A stretch of 25,902 bases of DNA from a virus: IMG/VR virus record IMGVR_UViG_3300036399_001285, positions 1 to 25,902 of that record. The stretch is one strand, 5' to 3'. The notes below the pieces were generated by a model. That model was not told where the DNA came from and did not search any database. It worked only from the letters and a program-made list of their open reading frames with translations. The position numbers and the translations under genes were made by a program. Numbering within the stretch: position 1 is the first letter of the stretch; each line of letters starts with the position of its first letter. Shown here piece after piece: positions 20,009-25,902 of this stretch.

Positions 20009-20437
20009 TTAGAGCTGGCCGATGCAGGATTCAGACTCAGCAGCCGCGTTGATCCGTTCTTGCAGATCCGTGAGCTGCTGCTTTGTGTGCGCCAGTTCGG
20101 TCCGCAACCGAGCAATCTCGTCGTCCTTCCTTTTGATCGCCTTTTGGCTGGAGACCTTGACTTCGGGCGCCTCGTTCACAAACGAATCATCTAGGACCCA
20201 GGCGCTGCCTGGAATACAAATCGCCATCTCGGTTTCGGAGTTTTCAAGCAAAATCTTGTCGCCCAGCTGGATCGACATCTCGGGCACGCGGGTTTCGAGC
20301 ATGCCGTAGCCTTTGACAATGAAGACTGCGTTGTTTTCAAGCATCCCAACAAGCGCAGGGATTGTTTTGTCTGCGCCTTCGTGCGGAATGTTGATAGCGA
20401 TGTGGGAGGCGCCTTTGGTTTCGATGAGAGCAAACAT
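20009..20437 (-). CDS. Hypothetical protein with C-terminal coiled coil
   Basis: 142 residues from the ATG at 20437-20435; an in-frame ATG at 20470 is possible. Residues 1-95 are beta-rich with a two-fold look (IETKGASHIAINIPH, NNAVFIVKGYGMLETRVPEM, LGDKILLENSETEMAICI). Residues 100-135 form a Lys/Glu/Arg-rich coiled coil (KRKDDEIARLRTELAHTKQQ). The N-terminal half is encoded by AT-richer DNA. No family recognised; oligomerisation through the coil is likely. Confidence 0.7.
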   Translation of the reverse strand: MFALIETKGASHIAINIPHEGADKTIPALVGMLENNAVFIVKGYGMLETRVPEMSIQLGDKILLENSETEMAICIPGSAWVLDDSFVNEAPEVKVSSQKAIKRKDDEIARLRTELAHTKQQLTDLQERINAAAESESCIGQL

Positions 20438-20513
20438 GATCAGGGGGGGTGCAGGGCGGGTGGTGGCCATGGGGCTTACAGCGCTGCCGTGAGGCGGGGC
20501 AGGCCCAGGGGGG

Positions 20514-21002
20514 CTAGCCGACAACACGCCAGCGGTCGCGAGTGCCGGCGTAGCTAATTGCAACGCCACGGCTGCCCCAGACATGAGCGCGACAGGAGAT
20601 CGCCCCGTGAACCGTCTGATGCCAGACAACGACTTTCCTGTTTTTGCTCATGTAAGTGTCGGTGTCGTGAGGCAGTAAGTCAACGCGGCATTCCAAAAAA
20701 GAACATAACTCCTTAAGGCGAAATTCTCTTTCGCCAAAATGCGTTTTTAGTTCGCCTCGCAGGGCCCAAAGATGGCTGCGCCACGCCATTGCGCTGGTGT
20801 GGTCTGCGCCAACTGGCGCACAAAGTTTTTTAGCAGCAGAAGGCGCAGCGTGGACCACTTCTAGCTGAAGTGCAGGGTCTATGCTCACCCGCTCGGCCAG
20901 ATCAGTAGGGGCCAGATTATCAAAAGCTTGGATTACAGATCCAAGCTGAACCATTAAGCGGTGAAGTTGCAGTGTGATGGCAAGAACTTGTGGCGTTGAC
21001 AT
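20514..21002 (-). CDS. Hypothetical protein, first gene of the long leftward operon
   Basis: 162 residues from the ATG at 21002-21000. Residues 2-60 are helical (TPQVLAITLQLHRLMVQLGS). The middle has AMAWRSHLWALRGELKTHFG. The C-terminal 50 residues look beta-rich (YMSKNRKVVVWHQTVHGAIS, SRGVAISYAGTRDRWRVVG). DNA between 20640 and 20960 is AT-richer than the surroundings. Divergent from the replication module. Function unknown. Confidence 0.65.
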   Translation of the reverse strand: MSTPQVLAITLQLHRLMVQLGSVIQAFDNLAPTDLAERVSIDPALQLEVVHAAPSAAKKLCAPVGADHTSAMAWRSHLWALRGELKTHFGEREFRLKELCSFLECRVDLLPHDTDTYMSKNRKVVVWHQTVHGAISCRAHVWGSRGVAISYAGTRDRWRVVG

Positions 21003-21161
21003 GGCACGAAGAGCGGGGTGCAGAAGCGGGTTGCGCCGCGCTTGAGCTGCGGCTGCAGCGGCCGGCCCCAAGTGGCTGGGGCGCTGACCGGCTCAGACTA
21101 CACAGCTTGATGCGAAACCGCAACTATCCGCCTAAGCTGACTCAGAACTCCAACCCCAGGC
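21003..21161. promoter_or_regulatory. Divergent intergenic control region
   Basis: 159 bases separate the leftward 21002 start and the rightward 21162 start. It contains an inverted repeat GCCCCA-6-TGGGGC (about 21065-21082) and weak promoter-like boxes in both directions (for example TTGATG at 21107-21112 for rightward transcription). The adjacent ribbon-helix-helix gene makes it a good candidate for the early switch region. No strong consensus promoter is visible. Confidence 0.45.
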
Positions 21162-21320
21162 ATGCCGAGATCCCGTCTCACCATCTGGCCCACCGTTGAG
21201 CAGCGGCAGTGGGTAGAACGCCACTCCAAGGAGCGAGGCCTGCCCCTCACGACCGTGGTTCAGCTGGCCCTGGAGCAGGCCATGGCAGCCGAGCAGCAGA
21301 AGCCCAATGCCAAGCCCTGA
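21162..21320 (+). CDS. 52-residue ribbon-helix-helix-type DNA-binding protein
   Basis: ATG 21162 to TGA 21318-21320. The sequence is an N-terminal strand (PRSRLTIWPTVE), helix A (EQRQWVERHSKERG), a turn (LPLTT) and helix B (VVQLALEQAMAAEQQ), the layout of Arc/MetJ repressors. Such proteins bind as dimers, with the strand in the major groove. As first gene of the rightward replication unit, beside a divergent control region, autoregulation is likely. It overlaps the next gene by 14 bases. Confidence 0.7.
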   Translation: MPRSRLTIWPTVEQRQWVERHSKERGLPLTTVVQLALEQAMAAEQQKPNAKP

Positions 21321-21618
21321 GCCCACCCTCCAGACCAAGTGGGGCCGGCTGACCGGGGCGCAGTGGCTGGAGGCCCGGCACCGCGAAGCCATGGACAACT
21401 GGTGGACGCCAGAGGTCGAGGCCTACGTCGCCGACAACTGGCCCACGCCTGAGCAGCTCGCCACAAACCGGCGGCACTGGGCCCAGAAGAAGCGCGCCGA
21501 TCGCGCCCGGAAAGCCACCGCCCAGGGCATCGCCAGCGTGGCCCGCGCTGACCGTGACCGCCCAGGCTCAGACTCCCGATCCCGAACCACTACGCCAACC
21601 CAGCTAGCCATCCTGTGA
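21307..21618 (+). CDS. Hypothetical basic protein
   Basis: 103 residues from ATG 21307. Residues 8-60 contain WGRLTGAQWLEARHREAMDN and a Trp/Pro-rich section (WWTPEVEAYVADNWPTPEQL). Residues 55-85 are strongly basic (HWAQKKRADRARKATAQG), suggesting nucleic-acid binding. The stop overlaps the GTG start of the primase-helicase, so it may be a small partner of that enzyme. No family recognised. Confidence 0.65.
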   Translation: MPSPEPTLQTKWGRLTGAQWLEARHREAMDNWWTPEVEAYVADNWPTPEQLATNRRHWAQKKRADRARKATAQGIASVARADRDRPGSDSRSRTTTPTQLAIL

Positions 21619-24245
21619 CCATTCCCCCGATCGACCGGGGCCAGGCTGATCAGTTTCTGTCGCTTCTGGGCAAAGACCCAGCGGCAGCCAGGCTGCGCGC
21701 CTTTCCCCATCGCCTTAATCCCAACCGCTACGACGAGAAGACCAACCCGAACGGCATCAGCGCCAGAAAGGGGGCCTACGACCTCAACAAAGCCAGCCGC
21801 TGGCAGCGTGAGGGGCGCGGCGTCTACCTGGTGATCAACGACGGCGGCGACGTTGACAGCGACATCACCTCCTGCCGGGCTTTCTGGGTCGAGTGGGACA
21901 CCAAGCCGCTCGCCTGGCAGCTGGAGGCCTGGCGAGAGTTCGGCCTTGGCGAACCGTCGATCATCGTCGCCACCGGCGGCAAGAGCGCGCACCTGTACTG
22001 GGTGCTCAGCGAGCCGATCGCCGTTGAACGCTGGCGACCGATTCAGCTGGCTCTGATCGCGGCCACCGGCGCCGATCCGGTGAACAAAAACGCTAGCCGC
22101 GTGATGCGCCTGCCCGGCGCCTTCTACATCGGCCCCGATGGCAAGGCCTCAGGCCAGTCCAAGATCCACAGCAGCAGCGACCGCCGCTATTCCGTCGAGG
22201 AGGTGGAAGCCTGGCTCCCGGCGCAACCAGCAGCGGAGCCGCAGTCACACACCGACGATGGCGCCAACCCGTTCGCCGGGATTCCGCTTTGGGATGCCGG
22301 CGACCTGCCGGAGCGTCCGCCGGGGGCACTGAAGGAGGCCCTGCTCCAGGTGCCGCCCTTTGCGCCGAAGCAGGGGCAGTACCCGCTCCTGCTCGGGCTG
22401 GCGCGGCGCCTGCTGGTGGACCTGGGCAAGCAAGAGGCAATCGATCTTCTCAGCCAGACCTGCGCGGCGCAGATCACCGATCTTGAGAGCTACTTCGTCA
22501 CCGCACCTAGCGGCATCGCCCCCGGCTCAACGTGGCCCTACCTGCGCGATCAGTGGGGCATTGACATCAGGCGCCACGATCTGCGGGGAAAGCCCTCAGG
22601 CGGCGCCCAGCAGGGCCAGCAGGCGCCGCCGGCCGATGAGCAACCCCAGGGGCAGCAGCAGGCAGCCACCCGGGCGCCAATGCTCACCCTCGATGAGGTG
22701 CGCGAGCGGTTGCGCTATGCCGTCGAGGCCGGTGCATCACGCCAGGACCTGGAGACCGAGCGGATCCGGCTGGCCACCGCCAGCGACATCCCAGCCGCCA
22801 CGCTTCAGAGCCTGCTGCTGGCGATTCAGCGTGAGGCCGAATCCGGCCTGCAGGTGGAGCAGGAGGCCGAGCGACTGGCCCGGGCGATCGCTCGCTCCGG
22901 CGTCAACGACACCATCAGCATCAGCCAGCTCCTGCCGGCTGGCCTGGCCGCGGCGCTGACAACGCGCACCCGATACCTCCCGGCTGACGACGTGGCCCGC
23001 ACCATGGCGTTCCTGGTCTGCGTCTCCGGCGTGGTCAAGCTGGGCACCGAGGTGATCGCGAGCCGGGCCGCCGACTACCGTGTGCCCCTCAACCTCTATG
23101 GCGCCCTGGTGGCGCGTTCTGGTGCAAAGAAGTCGCCACTGTCCCGGCTGCTGGTCAGTAAGCCCACCGAGGCGATCCGCGCCGATCTGGCCCGGGCCCA
23201 CAGCCGCGCGATGGAGGAGTGGACCGAGCAGAACAAAGGGGTCAAGCCTTCAGAGAGGCCCGACCCTCCAAAGGCGCCCTACCTGTCGATCAGCGACGCC
23301 ACCGCCGAGGCCCTGGCGCAGCAGCTGCAGGTTCAGGAGGATCGAGGCCTGGGCCTGCTCCTGCACCGCGACGAGCTCGCCGGCCTGTTCGGGAACCTGA
23401 ACCAGTACCGCAGCGGCCGGGGTTCTGACTCTGAGCAGTTGCTGGAGGCCTACGACGGGTCGGGCTTCCGGTCTCTGCGGGTTGCTGCCGTCAATGGCGG
23501 ACGTTCCTACAGCCGGTGCCACCTCTCGATCTGGGGCACCATCCAGCCGGCGGTCCTGCAGGCGCTGGTGGCCGATGGCGACGCCTCGGGCCTCTGGGCT
23601 CGGTATTTGTTCATCCCCCTGCCGGAAGTGGTGGTGAGGCTGGCCAGCGAGGAGTCCGACGAGGAGGCCGACGCCAGCGAGGCGGCCGGCGCACTGCTGG
23701 CCCGGGCCTGTGATCACGCTTACCGGCTGCCGCGGGCCAGCCTTGTCCTTGACGGCGGCGCCCGCGAGGCCTTCATGGATTACGAGGCCCACTGCCAGGG
23801 CGAGGCCCTCGGCGCCACCCTGCCGGCCGAGGGGGCGCTGATGGGCAAGGCCCCCGGGAAGGTGTTGCGCGTGGCGGCCCTGCTCCACCTGCTCTGGTGC
23901 TGGGAGCTCGGGGTCAAGGTCTCCACTCCGATCAGCACTGGGGCAATCGAGCGTGGAATCCTGCTGGTGGATCACCTCAACACCTGGGCCCTGGGGATCC
24001 ATGAAGCCGCCACCGGCGGCGAGGCCTCCGACCTGATGCGACTGGTTCATCGGATCGCACAAGCGAGCGGCGAGGCCATCGCCTGGCGCGACGTGGCGCA
24101 CCGGCTCAGCAAGGGGCAACGCAAGGAGGTTGACTCCGCAGCGGCCGGCGCGGCGGTCGAGGCCCTGGCCGGCATGGGGATGGGCGCCGTTGAGCGCACG
24201 CCTCGCGGGGCGTGGTCCTACCGGGCTACGGGGGTGCTGCCGTGA
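21615..24245 (+). CDS. Primase-helicase (AEP-like primase plus DUF3987-type ATPase)
   Basis: 876 residues from GTG 21615 (GTGA overlap). The N-terminal part resembles an archaeo-eukaryotic-type primase: AFWVEWD with Glu93 and Asp95, VATGGKSAHLYWVL with His126, and SRVMRLPGAFY (about 161-171). About 205-345 is a helical, Gln/Pro-rich linker. The C-terminal part matches DUF3987 as I know it: VARSGAKKSPLSRLL (Walker A-like, Lys506/Ser507), GLLLHRDELAGLFGNLNQY (Walker B-like, about 577-595), then LLEAYDGSGF and LSIWGTIQP. Such fused proteins prime and unwind DNA at phage and plasmid origins. It sits just before the AT-rich region, a sensible arrangement for a replication initiator. The true primase activity needs testing. 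Confidence 0.88.
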   Translation: MTIPPIDRGQADQFLSLLGKDPAAARLRAFPHRLNPNRYDEKTNPNGISARKGAYDLNKASRWQREGRGVYLVINDGGDVDSDITSCRAFWVEWDTKPLAWQLEAWREFGLGEPSIIVATGGKSAHLYWVLSEPIAVERWRPIQLALIAATGADPVNKNASRVMRLPGAFYIGPDGKASGQSKIHSSSDRRYSVEEVEAWLPAQPAAEPQSHTDDGANPFAGIPLWDAGDLPERPPGALKEALLQVPPFAPKQGQYPLLLGLARRLLVDLGKQEAIDLLSQTCAAQITDLESYFVTAPSGIAPGSTWPYLRDQWGIDIRRHDLRGKPSGGAQQGQQAPPADEQPQGQQQAATRAPMLTLDEVRERLRYAVEAGASRQDLETERIRLATASDIPAATLQSLLLAIQREAESGLQVEQEAERLARAIARSGVNDTISISQLLPAGLAAALTTRTRYLPADDVARTMAFLVCVSGVVKLGTEVIASRAADYRVPLNLYGALVARSGAKKSPLSRLLVSKPTEAIRADLARAHSRAMEEWTEQNKGVKPSERPDPPKAPYLSISDATAEALAQQLQVQEDRGLGLLLHRDELAGLFGNLNQYRSGRGSDSEQLLEAYDGSGFRSLRVAAVNGGRSYSRCHLSIWGTIQPAVLQALVADGDASGLWARYLFIPLPEVVVRLASEESDEEADASEAAGALLARACDHAYRLPRASLVLDGGAREAFMDYEAHCQGEALGATLPAEGALMGKAPGKVLRVAALLHLLWCWELGVKVSTPISTGAIERGILLVDHLNTWALGIHEAATGGEASDLMRLVHRIAQASGEAIAWRDVAHRLSKGQRKEVDSAAAGAAVEALAGMGMGAVERTPRGAWSYRATGVLP

Positions 24246-24547
24246 CCGCCCGCGGAATGGTGGCTGTGGTGGTCGATTGTTGGTCGCGAGCCAACACGGG
24301 AAAACGTAGTCCCTATAAGGGATATACGTATATATATGTATGTATGTTGGTTTGTTGGTCTTTTTCTGTCTCTCTTTTTTTCTCTCTCTTTTTTCTGTAA
24401 CAGGAAGGCACACTCACGCGAAAACGACCAACAGAGCCAACAAGCCAACACTCAGCCCAAATCCGCACCAGCGCAGTTGATCTCAACGTTGGTCAGCCTC
24501 ACAACTTTGAGCCACCACAAGCCGCTCCCCCTCCCAATCCCAAACCC
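24246..24547. promoter_or_regulatory. AT-rich, repeat-bearing origin-like region
   Basis: 302 bases with no convincing gene. It holds an inverted repeat TCCCT-3-AGGGA (24310-24322), an alternating TA-rich stretch (24315-24347) and a nearly pure pyrimidine tract (about 24359-24397), flanked by GTTGG/CCAAC motifs: TGTTGGTCG on the left (24278-24286) is the exact inverse of CGACCAACA on the right (24425-24433), with more copies between 24344 and 24495. GAAAACG also occurs on both sides. In an otherwise very GC-rich genome and right after the primase-helicase gene, this suits a replication origin; it must also carry the promoter or leader for the 24548 gene. Confidence 0.55.
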
Positions 24548-25468
24548 ATGACCACCCCCACCACCTGGCTCCCCCCGATCCCCGGCCTGCACCGGCGCGA
24601 CCCCGGGCACTGGTACTGGCTCGGGGATGTGTCGTTCCCGGTCTCGGTCACAGGCGTGCTTTCGGTGCTCAAATCGGATTACGCCATGGATCGCATCGAG
24701 GCCACCCGCGCCACCTGGGAGCCCAGGGGCAACAGCTGTCACAGGGCACTGGAGTTGCATCTGCTGCTGGAGCACAGCGGCCCGTGGCCTGGCGGCCTGG
24801 CCGATGAAGCCACCGAGATGGTGGAGCTCATGCAGGGCGATTACGTCCACTGGATCGCCCCCCTGGTCACCCACGACCGCTGGAGCCAGGTGCAGGTGAT
24901 CGCCAGCGAGCGCCCAACCTGCTGCCTGCGCCGCAAGGTGGCCGGCACCTTCGATGTGGCCTTCCTGGATCCAGTCATGCCCCCATCACCGCTCCGCCCG
25001 CAATGGGTCACCGGCCCCGCCCGGGTGCTGGCTGACCTCAAGTCGCTGGGGGCGGCCGTGGCCAAGTGGCGCCGCGCTGGGGCCAGGGATTGGTCGGAGC
25101 TCGCCGAGGTGCCAGCAGACACAGCCGCCGCACGCCTCTCAGGAGGCCACGTGGAGATCCGCGCCACCCGCTCATCCGCCTGGGATCCCCTGATGCCTGC
25201 GCCGGCCCTCCTGCTGACCGCTGGCGACGCTGCAGAGCTGAAGGTGTCCAGGCCCTCCGCCTACTCCACGGCCGCCCAGCTGGGGGGCTACCACAGCCTT
25301 GAGCACCACGGCCCGGCGCGCAACTGGTACGACTACGGGCAGACCATCTGGGCCCGCCCTGGCCAGACCACCTTCAGCCCCCTCTACAGCGTCGAGGAGA
25401 TGCGCTTGGCATGGGCTGGTGCCTGGGCGACCTGGAAGGCTCGAGCTGCTGAGCCTGGTTTTGTTTGA
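24548..25468 (+). CDS. PD-(D/E)XK nuclease (RecB/Cas4-like exonuclease)
   Basis: 306 residues from ATG 24548. VSVTGVLSVL (33-42) begins the fold; CHRALELHLL supplies the helix with His65; ASERP has Glu121; GTFDVAFLD gives Asp136; VLADLKSLG gives Asp163/Lys165; and QLGGYHSLEHH (Gln244, Tyr248) is the RecB-type Q-x3-Y helix. Cas4/RecB-like phage nucleases act in recombination and DNA end processing, often beside ssDNA-binding proteins. Between DLK and Q there are about 80 residues instead of some 15-20, and a second ELK triad (230-232) lies right before the Q helix, so the active-site Lys is ambiguous. Confidence 0.8.
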   Translation: MTTPTTWLPPIPGLHRRDPGHWYWLGDVSFPVSVTGVLSVLKSDYAMDRIEATRATWEPRGNSCHRALELHLLLEHSGPWPGGLADEATEMVELMQGDYVHWIAPLVTHDRWSQVQVIASERPTCCLRRKVAGTFDVAFLDPVMPPSPLRPQWVTGPARVLADLKSLGAAVAKWRRAGARDWSELAEVPADTAAARLSGGHVEIRATRSSAWDPLMPAPALLLTAGDAAELKVSRPSAYSTAAQLGGYHSLEHHGPARNWYDYGQTIWARPGQTTFSPLYSVEEMRLAWAGAWATWKARAAEPGFV

Positions 25469-25513
25469 TCACAGCGGCCACCCACCTCAGCATCCCGATC
25501 CCTTAAGATCCCG

Positions 25514-25537
25514 GCAGGCTCAAATCTCTGAGCCTGC
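25514..25537 (+). other. Perfect stem-loop upstream of small genes
   Basis: GCAGGCTCA (25514-25522) pairs perfectly with TGAGCCTGC (25529-25537) across a 6-base loop, 27 bases before the next ATG. No T-run follows. It could be an operator or a 5' leader hairpin; TTAAGAT just before it (25503-25509) might be a promoter -10. Confidence 0.45.
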
Positions 25538-25563
25538 TCACCCACTCAGCCACGCACAAGCTC

Positions 25564-25671
25564 ATGCTCTTCCGTCACTGCATCGACCCCAGACGGCGCG
25601 CCACCATCGGCGACATCGCCCTGGCTGCGTTTTTCATCGCCATTTTTGCCGCGATCATCAGCCATGTTTGA
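25564..25671 (+). CDS. 35-residue single-pass membrane peptide
   Basis: ATG 25564 to TGA 25669-25671. A short basic N-terminus (HCIDPRRRATIGD) is followed by one hydrophobic helix (IALAAFFIAIFAAIISHV). It overlaps the next start by eight bases. Small phage membrane peptides are common, but no role can be assigned. Existence is supported by spacing and composition only. Confidence 0.5.
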   Translation: MLFRHCIDPRRRATIGDIALAAFFIAIFAAIISHV

Positions 25672-25902
25672 TTTCGCTCAGCCTTTCGAGGCCGATCTCG
25701 GCGACATGGGCGCAGATCAGGTGCTCGATCACCTGATCAAACTGCGCACAATGAAGGCCGCCCTGGAGGCCGCATACGCCAAAGCCCTCGACCGCCTCGA
25801 CGAGCTGGCCGATGCCGGCGAGATCGATCGGGCCAGCTTCTCGCACAACGATTGGGGAATCTCCTGGTCAGCCGGGAAAGTCGCCTACGTCTACCCAGCC
25901 GA
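25664..25902 (+). CDS. Conserved small phage protein (3'-truncated by window end)
   Basis: 79 codons visible from ATG 25664; the frame remains open at the end of the window. N-terminal half: helical (DMGADQVLDHLIKLRTMKAA, LEAAYAKALDRLDELADAGE). Then comes SFSHNDWGISWSAGKVAYVY, a recognisable phrase of a small phage family found near recombination/replication genes. No activity is known to me. It probably continues for a short distance beyond the window. Confidence 0.75.
   Translation, partial: MFDFAQPFEADLGDMGADQVLDHLIKLRTMKAALEAAYAKALDRLDELADAGEIDRASFSHNDWGISWSAGKVAYVYPA

Noticed and set aside
23250-24413. Leftward 387-codon frame opposite the primase-helicase
   Set aside because: Mostly the complement of the DUF3987 domain; the remainder translates the pyrimidine tract into Lys/Arg/Glu runs.
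24336-24551. Hydrophobic frame through the pyrimidine tract (Phe/Leu/Ser-rich)
   Set aside because: It merely translates the polypyrimidine run; no start context and composition explained by the origin-like DNA.

Overview
The window is a gene-dense, high-GC segment of a tailed bacteriophage genome or prophage with siphovirus-type tail genes. Several points suggest, but do not prove, a picocyanobacterial (Synechococcus/Cyanobium-like) host: a small sigma factor whose region 2 reads like cyanobacterial SigA-type factors, an 87-residue protein that resembles NblA, and a pentapeptide-repeat protein. No integrase, capsid, terminase, portal or holin gene lies inside the window, so lifestyle cannot be decided here.

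Layout. (1) 1-7951, rightward: the tail module. It runs from the end of a tail-tube gene through a G/GT-type chaperone pair joined by a canonical -1 frameshift site, a short tape measure, a hub/tip pair, a LamG-type adhesion protein, two further tail-tip proteins (one a paralogue of the adhesion protein's N-terminal domain) and an L,D-transpeptidase-like enzyme. (2) 7992-13505, mostly leftward: a DPPY-type DNA methyltransferase, a Dcm-type cytosine methyltransferase, a sigma-70-family factor, a 48-residue membrane protein, a gp2.5-like single-stranded DNA-binding protein, a ribbon-helix-helix-like protein and three orphans. One small rightward gene (NblA-like) is wedged between the methyltransferases. 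(3) 13636-15618, rightward: seven tiny genes, including a membrane-anchored helix-turn-helix protein, two zinc-binding paralogues and two orphans preceded by the same 101-bp leader. (4) 15620-15975, no gene: CRISPR-repeat-like hairpins, a strong terminator, an extensively base-paired segment that looks like a structured RNA, and a leftward terminator. (5) 15976-21002, leftward: a long chain of small accessory genes. Ten successive junctions overlap stop-on-start by one or four bases, implying translational coupling. (6) 21162-25902, rightward: a replication module with a ribbon-helix-helix regulator, a primase-helicase of the DUF3987 type, an AT-rich origin-like region, a PD-(D/E)XK exonuclease, a tiny membrane protein and a partial conserved phage gene that runs off the window.

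Working model (inference). The divergent region near 21,000-21,160 drives replication genes to the right and the coupled accessory operon to the left. The region near 13,500-13,640 drives the leftward operon holding the ssDNA-binding protein, the sigma factor and the DNA methyltransferases. The sigma factor may then redirect host RNA polymerase to later promoters. Many genes start right after C/A-rich leaders rather than a strong Shine-Dalgarno sequence. The observations most worth following are the frameshift cassette at 743-783, the long second reading frame inside the cytosine methyltransferase, the repeat-flanked methyltransferase domain, the NblA-like protein, the duplicated leader, and the structured RNA at 15,756-15,905.
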